From the NCBI GenBank assembly GCA_902616005.1, contig CACMRG010000001.1, positions 173,704 through 237,703 of the forward strand: a stretch of 64,000 nucleotides of DNA, written 5' to 3'. The translations under genes were made by a program, and so were the position numbers. The notes beneath the pieces were generated by a model. The model was not told the origin of the DNA and did not search any database. It saw only the letters and a program-made list of their open reading frames with translations. This DNA is from an uncultured SAR116 cluster alpha proteobacterium (GTDB taxonomy: Bacteria > Pseudomonadota > Alphaproteobacteria > Puniceispirillales > Marisalimonadaceae). This document shows positions 38,081 to 46,714 of this stretch, one piece after another (positions within the stretch are counted from its first letter, which is position 1; every line of letters begins with the position of its first letter).

Positions 38081-39006
38081 TGTTAGGAAGTACAGCTGAC
38101 TCATTATTTTGGATGTTCAGATATATTGAGCGAGTTGAAAATACATTGTGTATGATCGAGAGTGGTTTCCAATTATACCTATTATCATCAAATAATTTGT
38201 ATAATGAATGGGACGCAATTTTAAGAACAAATTCTATAAGACATCATTTTTTGAAGAAAAATAATTCTTTAGAAAGTCTTAATATAATCAACTTTATGTT
38301 TAAAGAGCCTAAGAATTTAAATAATATTTTACTGCTTATTGGAAAAGCTAGAGAAAATGCGAGAAGATCAAGAGTGTCAATTACATCAGAGGTTTGGGAA
38401 GCTATAAATACGTGTTGGTTATATTTGAATGAAGAACTTAATAAAAAAATAAATGAAAATAAAATTCAAATAATTATTAAAAATACGAGAGAAAAAATTG
38501 CTCTTATTTTTGGTTTTTTAGAGAGAAGCATGTTAAAAAATGAAATTTTAAATTTTTGCTATTTAGGCACATTTATTGAAAGATTTGATAATACTGCAAG
38601 AATTTTGAATACAAGATATTATCTCTTAATGGACGAAAAAAAATTTAGATTTGAGGGTTACGATAATTTTCAATTAGAAATGATTTTGAGAAGCATATCT
38701 TCATACAGATCATTTATGTGGAAAAATCAGAATGAAATTAAAGCTAATAAAGTTTCTTATTTTTTAATATCAGATAAAGATATGCCTAAATCACTAATGT
38801 TTTGTATCAGTGAAACTATTAAAAATTTAAAGTCAATTCATAAAAAAAATTTTACAAAAAATAATAGTTACTTAAATGCTCTTAGTATTCAAAAAAGAAT
38901 TAAGCAAAAACATACTAATTTTAATAATTACTCATTTTTAAATGGTTTATTTAAAATAAATATGACATTAGCTGCAAATATAGAGGATGAATTTAATTTC
39001 CAATAA
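38062..39006 (+). CDS. alpha-E domain protein (DUF403)
   Basis: A 314-residue all-helical alpha-E protein. The N-terminal stretch LGSTADSLFWMFRYIERVENT is the family signature, and GKARENARRSRVSITSEVWEA and FIERFDNTARILNTRYY are also conserved. Alpha-E proteins are found with circularly permuted ATP-grasp and transglutaminase proteins; their biochemical role is not settled. It lies inside the Anbu operon. Confidence 0.92.
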   Translation: MDIEFLMLGSTADSLFWMFRYIERVENTLCMIESGFQLYLLSSNNLYNEWDAILRTNSIRHHFLKKNNSLESLNIINFMFKEPKNLNNILLLIGKARENARRSRVSITSEVWEAINTCWLYLNEELNKKINENKIQIIIKNTREKIALIFGFLERSMLKNEILNFCYLGTFIERFDNTARILNTRYYLLMDEKKFRFEGYDNFQLEMILRSISSYRSFMWKNQNEIKANKVSYFLISDKDMPKSLMFCISETIKNLKSIHKKNFTKNNSYLNALSIQKRIKQKHTNFNNYSFLNGLFKINMTLAANIEDEFNFQ

Positions 39007-39009
39007 AAC

Positions 39010-39819
39010 ATGATTTTAAAAATAATACAAAAAATTGTATATGAGATTGATGGAACAATTAATTTTGGGTTTAATAAATTACTTTTAACTCCTCCAAATA
39101 ATGAAAGCCAAAAAATTTTAGATTGGAAATTAAATATACAAGGTGGAAAAAAAGAACTCAATTCTAAAGATCAATTTGGTAACCAAATTGAATTGGTTAG
39201 TATACAAAATAACTCTAAAAAAATTGAATATAATATTTTTGGTAAAGTTGAAACAAAGTCTAATTTTGGAGTTAAAGAAATTTCAAAAAAAGATCTTCCT
39301 CTTTGGTGTTATGTTGATAAAACTCACCTGACAAATCCTGGTGAACATATAACAAAGTTTTACAAAGAAAATATTTTGAATTTCGAAGACTTGATTGGAA
39401 GTCTTCATCAATTATCAAGTAATATTAAATCTAAAATTAAATATAAAAAAGGAAAGACAGATTATAAAACAACTGCTGAAGACGCATTTAAAAAAGGGTT
39501 TGGTGTTTGTCAAGACCACACTCATATATTTTTATCTATAGTCCGAATGAATAATCTACCTTGTAGATATGTTAGTGGATTATTTAAACCCATAGATGAT
39601 ACTGATAATCTTTCCATGCATGCTTGGGCTGAAGTATTTATAGAAAATCTTGGTTGGATTGGTTTTGATATATCCAATGGTATTTCTCCAGATGATAGAT
39701 ATGTAGAAATAGCAAAAGGTTTCGATTATAATGATGTTGTTCCAGTAAAAGGTATTATAAATGGATATTTTATTGAAAATCAAAATTTAGAATTATTAAT
39801 TGATATTTTAGATCAATAA
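39010..39819 (+). CDS. transglutaminase-like cysteine protease
   Basis: A 269-residue transglutaminase-fold protein with the N-terminal beta-rich domain seen in this cluster. The catalytic triad is visible as Cys in KGFGVCQDHTHIF, His in SMHAWAEVF and Asp in WIGFDISNG. It probably works as a peptidase or amidase on a peptide tag made by the ATP-grasp partner; that is a family-level prediction. It starts 3 nt after the alpha-E gene and 12 nt before Anbu. Confidence 0.92.
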   Translation: MILKIIQKIVYEIDGTINFGFNKLLLTPPNNESQKILDWKLNIQGGKKELNSKDQFGNQIELVSIQNNSKKIEYNIFGKVETKSNFGVKEISKKDLPLWCYVDKTHLTNPGEHITKFYKENILNFEDLIGSLHQLSSNIKSKIKYKKGKTDYKTTAEDAFKKGFGVCQDHTHIFLSIVRMNNLPCRYVSGLFKPIDDTDNLSMHAWAEVFIENLGWIGFDISNGISPDDRYVEIAKGFDYNDVVPVKGIINGYFIENQNLELLIDILDQ

Positions 39820-39831
39820 TTAGGGTACTTA

Positions 39832-40566
39832 ATGACTTATTGTGTAGGATTAAAATTAAATCAAGGTTTAGTATTTATGTCAGATACTTTAACAAACGCA
39901 GGTATAGATAATGTAAATACAAATAAAAAAATGTTTTTCTGGTCAAATAAAAACGAAAGAAGCGTAGTTTTATTAACTTCTGGCAATTTGGCTACATCTC
40001 AGGCCACTATTAACCTTATAAACGAAGCTATTGATAATCCTAATAATGAAATTGATAACATTCTTAAAACTAAATCTATGTTTCAAGTAGCCAGAATTGT
40101 TGGAAAAATATTAAGAAATATTTCAAATGAATATTCTTCGGATGGTCAAGCAGGTGAAAATCCATATTCCTCTACATTAATTTTAGGTGGTCAAATAGCA
40201 GGTCAAGAACATAGGTTATTTTTAATATATCCTGAGGGTAACTTTATAGAAGCATCTGAAGATCAATCTTTTTTTCAAATTGGAGAAACAAAATATGGCA
40301 AACCGATTATTGTTAGAGCTCTCGAAAAGCACTCAAATTTCGGTGATGCAATAAAACTACTTTTAGTATCTTTTGATAGTACAATGAAGGCAAATGTTTC
40401 AGTAGGTATGCCAATAGATGTTTGCACTTTAAAAAAAGATGATTTTGAATTTAACAATCAAATAAGGATTGAAAAAAATGATCCTTATTTTGAAAAAATA
40501 TCAAATAGTTGGGGAGAGTCTTTAAAAAAAAGTATTAAAGAGTTACCACCATTTGATTTCAAATAA
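39832..40566 (+). CDS. Anbu, proteasome-like Ntn hydrolase
   Basis: A 244-residue Anbu (ancestral beta subunit) peptidase. The start MTYCVGLKLNQGLVFMSDTLTNAG puts Thr2 as the N-terminal nucleophile after Met removal, with the partner Asp (D18) and a Lys pair at 32-33 like those of proteasome beta subunits. Anbu forms open helical rings and has weak or no measured activity on ordinary peptides, so its true target is unknown. The operon with ATP-grasp, alpha-E and transglutaminase genes is the classic Anbu context. Confidence 0.94.
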   Translation: MTYCVGLKLNQGLVFMSDTLTNAGIDNVNTNKKMFFWSNKNERSVVLLTSGNLATSQATINLINEAIDNPNNEIDNILKTKSMFQVARIVGKILRNISNEYSSDGQAGENPYSSTLILGGQIAGQEHRLFLIYPEGNFIEASEDQSFFQIGETKYGKPIIVRALEKHSNFGDAIKLLLVSFDSTMKANVSVGMPIDVCTLKKDDFEFNNQIRIEKNDPYFEKISNSWGESLKKSIKELPPFDFK

Positions 40567-40706
40567 TTTATAATGATAATAATTGTCAAAAATAAATTTG
40601 TACATGTCTAATTTTATCGAATGTATAGTAAAAATTATAATTTTAGATTAAATTTTGAAAATTATTTAATTTTTAATTTCAACTTATTAATATCAAGGAT
40701 TTTACA

Positions 40707-41723
40707 ATGTCAAAAACAGTTTTAGTAACAGGTATATCTGGTTTTATAGGCCTTTATTGTGTTAAAGAATTGTTAAATAAAGGATATAGGGTTAAAGGAA
40801 CAGTTAGAAATTCTTCTAAACAAAATGAGGTTATAGATACTTTTAAAAAAAATAAAATAAATATAAAAGATCTTAAATTTGAAAAATTGGATTTAACTTC
40901 TGATAATGGTTGGGACAAAGCTATTGAAGGATGTGATTTTGTTATGCATGTTGCATCACCATTTAGGATCGCAATTCCAAAGAATGAAGATGAAATGATA
41001 TTACCTGCAGTGGAAGGTACAAAGCGTGTGTTAGAAGCTTCACAAAAAGGTGGAGTCAAAAGAATAGTATTGACTAGTTCAATTGTGTCAATGATGTCAA
41101 GTATTCGTCGTGGTCAGTTTGGACCTAAAGATTGGACTGACATAAATTACCCAAATTTGAGTACGTACATAAAAAGTAAAACTCTTGCAGAGAGATCAGC
41201 CTGGGATTTTATTAATAAAAATAAAGAAAAATCTAAAATGGATTTAGTCGTAATTGCTCCAGGAGGAGTGTTTGGACCACCACTTGGAGATAATATTACT
41301 TGTGAGTCGTTAAACATACTATCCAAAGTACTAAATGGTAAAATACCTATGGTGCCTGATGCTGCTTTTCCAATGGTTGACGTTAGAGATGTTGCAAAAT
41401 TACATGTACAAGCTTTAACTAACTCAAAAGTTTCTGGCAAAAGATTTATAGCATCTGGAACAAATCCTGTAAGTTTTGCTGATGTTGCACAATTTCTTAT
41501 AAACCAAGGTTACAAAGGTCCAAGTACTAAAATAGCACCAAACTGGTTTTTCAAATTTTTGTCTATGTTTGATCGTGAGGCAAAAGGGATGCTGGCATTG
41601 TTAGGAATTAATATGACTGCAGATAATTCTGATACAATCAAAACTTTCACATGGACTCCTATACCTTTTGAAAAAACTGTAATTGAAACTGCCAATTCAA
41701 TTAAAATGATACAAACAAAATAA
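40707..41723 (+). CDS. NAD(P)-dependent extended SDR (dihydroflavonol-reductase-like)
   Basis: A 338-residue extended short-chain dehydrogenase. The nucleotide loop is TGISGFIG at residues 8-15. The active-site TSS serine is in VLTSSIVSM and the YxxxK motif reads YIKSK. The HVASPF motif matches the DFR/cinnamoyl-CoA reductase/aldehyde reductase group. The substrate is unknown. It is preceded by 140 nt with no clear signal. Confidence 0.9.
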   Translation: MSKTVLVTGISGFIGLYCVKELLNKGYRVKGTVRNSSKQNEVIDTFKKNKINIKDLKFEKLDLTSDNGWDKAIEGCDFVMHVASPFRIAIPKNEDEMILPAVEGTKRVLEASQKGGVKRIVLTSSIVSMMSSIRRGQFGPKDWTDINYPNLSTYIKSKTLAERSAWDFINKNKEKSKMDLVVIAPGGVFGPPLGDNITCESLNILSKVLNGKIPMVPDAAFPMVDVRDVAKLHVQALTNSKVSGKRFIASGTNPVSFADVAQFLINQGYKGPSTKIAPNWFFKFLSMFDREAKGMLALLGINMTADNSDTIKTFTWTPIPFEKTVIETANSIKMIQTK

Positions 41724-41781
41724 AGATTTTTTTAAAAAAAATTATCAATAAAACTTTGACAACAAACAAAGGACCTAGATA

Positions 41782-42690
41782 ATTTATTTAAACAATTCGC
41801 CAAATAAGAAAGTTGTTCAGATTCTAAATACAATACCAATAATTTTTGTAATATTATGGTCGTCAGCATTTATAAGTAGTAAAATTATAGTTGATTATGC
41901 ACCACCTTTTTTATCCCTATCAATAAGATTCAGTGCTGTAGCATTATTTTTATTTTTAATTTTTATTATTTTTTCAAAAAATAAAAAAATTTCATTCAAA
42001 GATTTTATTGATTCATCAATAACTGGTTTATTATTCCATGGTTTATATTTAGGAGGTGTGTTTTTTGCATTATCTAAAGGTATATCAGCTACTCTAATTG
42101 CATTAATCGTTTCATTGCAACCTATCCTGACATCTTTTCTAGCTAAAATTTTTTTGAATGAAACTCTAACAAGTTATCAGTGGATAGGAATATTTTTAGG
42201 ATTTAGTGGTGCATCAATAATAATTATTTCTGATCTGATTGGTGATTTAAGTTTAATAGCATTTCTTGCTGGAATTATTGGTCTTATTTCTTCTTCACTA
42301 GCTATAATTTGGCAAAAAAAAATAGGTTCTAATTTATCAATATCCGGGAATAATTTTTTACAAGCATTAAGTGCTTCAATCTTTCATTTTTTTCTTACTC
42401 TTTGCTTTGAAGATTTCTTTATAAATTTTTCAAATGATTTTCTTTTAGCTATGTCATGGCAAATTTTTGCCATTTCACTTGGTGCTTTTTTGATTTTGAT
42501 GTGGTTGCTCCAAAATAATAAAGCAAACCAAACATCTAGTTTATTTTTTTTGGTGCCACCAACTTCCGCTTTACTTGCTTATCTAATATTAAATGAAGAA
42601 TTTATTTTAATAGACTTTTTAGGTCTATTTTTATCTTGCCTTGGAGTGTTTATAGTTTCTAAATTTGAAGAAAATATTAATTTAAAGTAG
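41782..42690 (+). CDS. EamA/DMT-family transporter, start uncertain (ATT?)
   Basis: A ten-helix drug/metabolite transporter of about 302 residues. The frame is open from the stop at 41776-41778 and its N-terminus is clearly real (IPIIFVILWSSAFISSKIIVDYAPPFLSLSIRFSA), but contains no ATG, GTG or TTG until a GTG at 42058, which would cut off three helices. AAAGGA at 41768-41773 is a good ribosome site, 8 nt before an ATT at 41782, so an ATT start is plausible. If not, the gene has lost its start. The substrate is unknown. Confidence 0.7.
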   Translation: MYLNNSPNKKVVQILNTIPIIFVILWSSAFISSKIIVDYAPPFLSLSIRFSAVALFLFLIFIIFSKNKKISFKDFIDSSITGLLFHGLYLGGVFFALSKGISATLIALIVSLQPILTSFLAKIFLNETLTSYQWIGIFLGFSGASIIIISDLIGDLSLIAFLAGIIGLISSSLAIIWQKKIGSNLSISGNNFLQALSASIFHFFLTLCFEDFFINFSNDFLLAMSWQIFAISLGAFLILMWLLQNNKANQTSSLFFLVPPTSALLAYLILNEEFILIDFLGLFLSCLGVFIVSKFEENINLK

Positions 42691-42769
42691 AGAGTTAACC
42701 CTTGTTATAGAGAAGTTGATTATTGTCACTTTCTAATATAATTTAACAACTTTTTTATATATTTTCGTA

Positions 42770-42889
42770 TTAAAACCAATTTTCTAAATATGCTACTACT
42801 ATAAATATAAATAGATATCCAAAAAAGTACCATTTGAATATATATGAATGAGGCTTACCACCATTTTTCATTTTTTGAATTTTAAACAA
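42770..42889 (-). CDS. small single-helix membrane protein (39 aa)
   Basis: A short open frame: from TTG at 42889, MFKIQKMKNGGKPHSYIFKW then a hydrophobic helix (YFFGYLFIFIVVAYLENWF) and a stop. AGGAG lies 5 nt before the TTG, a good ribosome site; an ATG at 42871 would give 33 residues. The composition (one aromatic-flanked helix with a basic N-terminus) looks designed for the membrane. I do not recognise it. It faces the EamA gene to its left. Confidence 0.45.
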   Translation of the reverse strand: MFKIQKMKNGGKPHSYIFKWYFFGYLFIFIVVAYLENWF

Positions 42890-43238
42890 AATTTCTCCTG
42901 TGGAATTATTGATGATATAGTAGATATAACTATTCAAAATAAATTTACAATTCTATCTTTAGAAAAGATTTAAATATTGATCAGATTAAAAAATTTTTGG
43001 TAAATCTTATAAAATATCAAATGAGTTTTGAATTCACGTTTACAAAGTTATTTCGGCTCAATGCGATTTATTTTTATTAATTAAACCAAAGTTTAATATA
43101 GATAATTATGCTTAAAAAGGATGTAAGGTTTTCTAATTTTGTATGAAAAAAATTAGTAACATTTGTTGCTCTGTCAATATTTATTTTAGAAAAATGCGTG
43201 ATAGTATAACTTAAATAAATTAGGTGTATTTCAAAATT
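42890..43238. other. gene-poor gap
   Basis: About 350 nt without a gene that I can support. One plus-strand stretch around 42940-43082 stays open for about 45 codons (with IDQIKKFLVNLIKYQMSFEF) but has no start, and could be a decayed gene fragment. No repeat or RNA signature was seen. Confidence 0.5.
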
Positions 43239-44189
43239 ATGAATGAAAATAAAAATATATTTGGAATAATTTATATTTTGATTGCAATGGCATTATTTTC
43301 TGTACACGACGCTATTTTAAAATATATTTTTGAAAAAACTTCATTATATGAAATTTTTTTTGCAAGAACTTTAATTGCAGCATTATTATCGGGCGGATTT
43401 TTATTAATCACAAAACAAAGAATTTCATTGATTACTCATTACCCGTTTTTATCAATAATTAGAGTAGTTTTACATTTTTTAGCTTTTAGTTTTTATTTTG
43501 TTTCACTGACATATTTAACACTTGCTGTTGCTACAGCATTATACTTTTCCACACCTTTTTTTATGTCAATTTTTGCAAGTATATTTTTAAAAGAACATAT
43601 TGGTTATAAAAGATGGTTGTCAATATTTTTGGGTTTTGTAGGAGTGTTTATAATATTGAACCCAAACTTTAACGATTTTGATTACAAAACTCTTTTACCA
43701 CTTCTATGTGCTTTACTTTATTCTTTATCAATGACAATTACAAAAATAACTTCTGATAAAGATGATATTTATACTCAATTATTTTATTTCTATTTAATAA
43801 CAATTTTATTATGTAGTTTTTTATTTTTAATTTTAGGGTCAGGGCAATTCGATAATTTCAGTGATCCGACAGTTAAGTTTATTTTTAGAGAATGGTTTAG
43901 TGATATTAATCATACTTGGAAATTTATTCTTATGATAGGTTTTTTAGCAACTATTGCATTTACCTGTGTGTTTAAGGCATACAGCTCGTATTCGACATCT
44001 GTAACTTCTATATTTGAATATTCACTAATTGTTTGGTCTATAGTGATAGGATTTCTTTTATTTAACGACATACCTACATTAAGAACTATAATAGGGTGTA
44101 TAATAATTATACTAGCTGGAATGTTTATATTTTTTAGAGAAGAAATAAGAGAACAAAAAACTAATTTAGAAACTCCTTTAAGAAGATAA
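43239..44189 (+). CDS. EamA/DMT-family transporter
   Basis: A 316-residue ten-helix transporter with the internal EamA repeat: repeat 1 near residues 10-135 (ATALYFSTPFFMSIFAS) and repeat 2 from about 150. I chose the ATG at 43239 (MNENKNIFGIIYILIAMALF) over the GTG at 43224; AGGTG precedes it by about 12 nt. Such proteins export amino acids, nucleobases or other metabolites; the substrate cannot be told. It is not closely similar to the EamA protein at 41782. Confidence 0.9.
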   Translation: MNENKNIFGIIYILIAMALFSVHDAILKYIFEKTSLYEIFFARTLIAALLSGGFLLITKQRISLITHYPFLSIIRVVLHFLAFSFYFVSLTYLTLAVATALYFSTPFFMSIFASIFLKEHIGYKRWLSIFLGFVGVFIILNPNFNDFDYKTLLPLLCALLYSLSMTITKITSDKDDIYTQLFYFYLITILLCSFLFLILGSGQFDNFSDPTVKFIFREWFSDINHTWKFILMIGFLATIAFTCVFKAYSSYSTSVTSIFEYSLIVWSIVIGFLLFNDIPTLRTIIGCIIIILAGMFIFFREEIREQKTNLETPLRR

Positions 44190-44264
44190 ATAAAATTGCT
44201 AGTTCTAGTATATATTATAAAAGATTCAAAGCTTAATAAAAAATAGATCATTTTATTTTTATCA

Positions 44265-44443
44265 TGAGAGTAAAAACCAAAGAATGCTATCATTGTAAAT
44301 CACTGAATAAAGTTCTTTACCGTTGCAGATATGGTAATTTAAAGGATTATGTCTTTTTATGTGTTTCGTGTCTGAAAGATATTAAACTAGGATTTAAGGA
44401 TACCTATCAATATGGTGGCACTTGGAAAAGTAAAAAGAAGTAA
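44265..44443 (+). pseudogene. small zinc-ribbon protein with apparent 1-nt deletion
   Basis: From 44282 the frame reads ECYHCKSLNKVLYRCRYGNL, then FLCVSC and finally TYQYGGTWKSKKK: four CxxC/Cys positions typical of a small zinc ribbon, with a conserved-looking tail. The frame has no ATG. The only near ATG (44265, MRVKTK) is one base out; adding one A at AACCAAG would give MRVKTKECYHC. So this is a 59-residue zinc protein either with a frameshift, or started at an unusual upstream codon such as ATT at 44225. The pattern of Cys pairs is too regular to be chance. Confidence 0.6.
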
Positions 44444-44470
44444 CTTAAATCAGTAAGAGAGTCCAAATGC

Positions 44471-44845
44471 TCAATATTTTTGCTTCAGTGGAATTACACA
44501 TCTAACGCCGCCTTTAGGATTTGGAGTGTCACCTTGCCTCCTTGGAATAATATGAATATGACAATGAAAAATAGTCTGCCCTGCATCCTTTCCTATATTC
44601 ATTCCAATATTAAAACCTGTTATTGCTTCATCTAAAATTTTGAATTCGGTCTTTAGTGTATCTAGCACAATTGGGATCTCATCATGTTCTTCTTGAGAGC
44701 ATTGAAAATAACTTACAACATGCCTTTTGGTAATTATGAGTGAATGAAGAGGGGTCACTGGAAAAGCATCTCTTATGACATAAAAATGATTATACTCATG
44801 GACTATAAGATTTTCTTCTATATTACAAAAAATGCAGTTGTTCAT
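44471..44845 (-). CDS. HIT family nucleotide hydrolase/transferase
   Basis: A 124-residue histidine-triad protein. The signature reads FHCHIHIIPR (HxHxH), and the N-terminus has the CIFCNI zinc-like cysteine pair. It likely hydrolyses AMP or phosphoramidate-linked nucleotides. The C-terminus ends GDTPNPKGGVRCVIP, as in a HIT subgroup common in marine bacteria. The gamma-glutamyltransferase gene lies 20 nt upstream on the same strand. Confidence 0.93.
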   Translation of the reverse strand: MNNCIFCNIEENLIVHEYNHFYVIRDAFPVTPLHSLIITKRHVVSYFQCSQEEHDEIPIVLDTLKTEFKILDEAITGFNIGMNIGKDAGQTIFHCHIHIIPRRQGDTPNPKGGVRCVIPLKQKY

Positions 44846-44865
44846 GATTATTTCTTTTAATTAAA

Positions 44866-46674
44866 TTAGTACCCTATCGCAATACCTTCTCTTCGATGGT
44901 CGGAGCCTCCAAAAAGTTTATTATTAATTTGAATTATGTTTAAACCAGAATAAAAATTTCTCAATTTAACTTTATACCCTTTTTTTTCTAATTGCTTTTT
45001 AAGTGAAGATATTTTTGAGTTTTTTTCTAAATAAAATGTTCCAAACTTGTTAATTCCGTGCGGTATAGACGCAGCTTGTTGAACATTCATTTTCCAATCA
45101 ATTAATCCAATAATAGAGTTCACAACATATCCTATGATATTACTACCACCTGGTGATCCTATTATAAATAATGGGTTGTCATTTTTAAAAATAATTGTTG
45201 GTGCCATTGATGATCTTGGCCTCTTGTTTGGTTCAATATTATTAGCAACTCTTTTTCCTTTTTTTTCTTTTTGAAATGAAAAGTCAGTTAGCTCATTATT
45301 CAAAAGAAACCCTCCATTTGTCATTAATCTTGATCCAAAACTACTTTCAATAGTTGAAGTCATTGAGAGTGCGTTGCCATATTTATCTACAATTGATATA
45401 TGAGTTGTAGATGGTAACTCTAATGAATTAGCATATATATAACTACTTGTTTCTTTATGTAAAATTGAACCAGGTTTAATTTCTGGTATTTTCATCTTTG
45501 TTTCTAGTTTATTTGATCTAAACTTTAAATATTTTTTATCAATGAGTTTATCAATTGGTACATCGACAAAGTCACTGTCGGCGATATACTTTCCTCTATC
45601 GGCAAAAGCTAACCTAGATGCATCTCCGATAATTCTCCATGTCTCAGAATTATTATATCCTAATTTTGATAGATCATATCTTTCAACAATTCCTAAAATT
45701 TGACTTATAGTTATTGCTCCCGATGATGGCGGACCCATACCACATACTTTATATTTTCTATACAATGAACATATAGGAATTCTTTCTTTTACTTCATAAT
45801 TTAATAAATCAATTTTTGATAATTTCCCCGGATTGACTTTTACATTTCTAACTGTGGAAATTATGTCTTCACCTATTGTGCCTGAATAAAAAACATCAGA
45901 GCCGTATTTAGAAAAAAGTTTCAATGTGTTTGCATAATTTATATTTTTTTTTATGTTGCCATACTCTAAACTTTTACCAAGTGGCAAAAAATAATTTTTT
46001 GTAATTTCATACTTTTTTAAAGACTTGCGGTTTTTTTTAATTGATGAACTTAATTTCTGAGAAACTGGAAATCCTTTTTCAGCCAATTGAATTGCATCTT
46101 TAAATAACGCTTCCCACTTTTTTTTACCCCATTTTTGATGTGCTTTTTCCAATAATGCTGGAGTACCCGGAACTCCAACAGACTTTCCACCAACGACAGC
46201 TTCAAAAAATGTTAAAGGTTTCCCTTTATTGTCTAGAAAATGATCTGGTTTTACTTCAAGTGGTGCTGTTTCTCTTCCATCCAACGTAGTTAATTTTTTT
46301 GTTTTTTTTTCGTAATAAACTAAAAAAGCTCCACCACCTAGTCCTGAAGATTCAGGTTCAACAAGACCTAGGACTAATTGAGCAGTAACCATTGCATCAA
46401 TAGCGTTTCCACCTGTATGCAAAACTCTAGCAGCTGCTTCTGATGCTTTTTTGTTTGCCGTAACTACCATCCATTTATTGGCAATTACTGGTTTACCATT
46501 TTTTTTTAATTCAAGATTTTTATTCATTAATAAATTTAAATTATAAATCTCTGGAGATATAGCATCAGATTTTTGTGATGCTGTTACAGTAAAATTTATC
46601 ATTATTAAAAATTTTATTAGCAGAAGTGTTATAATTCTAATTTGAAGAACAACTAATCTATTTAATGAATTCAT
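44866..46674 (-). CDS. ggt: gamma-glutamyltransferase
   Basis: A 602-residue periplasmic Ntn hydrolase that splits glutathione and other gamma-glutamyl peptides. An N-terminal hydrophobic segment (about 10-33) acts as signal. The self-cleavage site is the first Thr of the STTHISIVD motif, giving a large and a small subunit. The small subunit has the GSRLMTNGGFLLNNELTDFS loop and the oxyanion GSPGGSNI motif. Length is normal. It could supply sulfur (cysteine from glutathione) but there is no direct evidence. Confidence 0.94.
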   Translation of the reverse strand: MNSLNRLVVLQIRIITLLLIKFLIMINFTVTASQKSDAISPEIYNLNLLMNKNLELKKNGKPVIANKWMVVTANKKASEAAARVLHTGGNAIDAMVTAQLVLGLVEPESSGLGGGAFLVYYEKKTKKLTTLDGRETAPLEVKPDHFLDNKGKPLTFFEAVVGGKSVGVPGTPALLEKAHQKWGKKKWEALFKDAIQLAEKGFPVSQKLSSSIKKNRKSLKKYEITKNYFLPLGKSLEYGNIKKNINYANTLKLFSKYGSDVFYSGTIGEDIISTVRNVKVNPGKLSKIDLLNYEVKERIPICSLYRKYKVCGMGPPSSGAITISQILGIVERYDLSKLGYNNSETWRIIGDASRLAFADRGKYIADSDFVDVPIDKLIDKKYLKFRSNKLETKMKIPEIKPGSILHKETSSYIYANSLELPSTTHISIVDKYGNALSMTSTIESSFGSRLMTNGGFLLNNELTDFSFQKEKKGKRVANNIEPNKRPRSSMAPTIIFKNDNPLFIIGSPGGSNIIGYVVNSIIGLIDWKMNVQQAASIPHGINKFGTFYLEKNSKISSLKKQLEKKGYKVKLRNFYSGLNIIQINNKLFGGSDHRREGIAIGY

Positions 46675-46714
46675 AAAGATAAAATTCCCTCGTTACTAAA
46701 AACCTTATGGTAAT

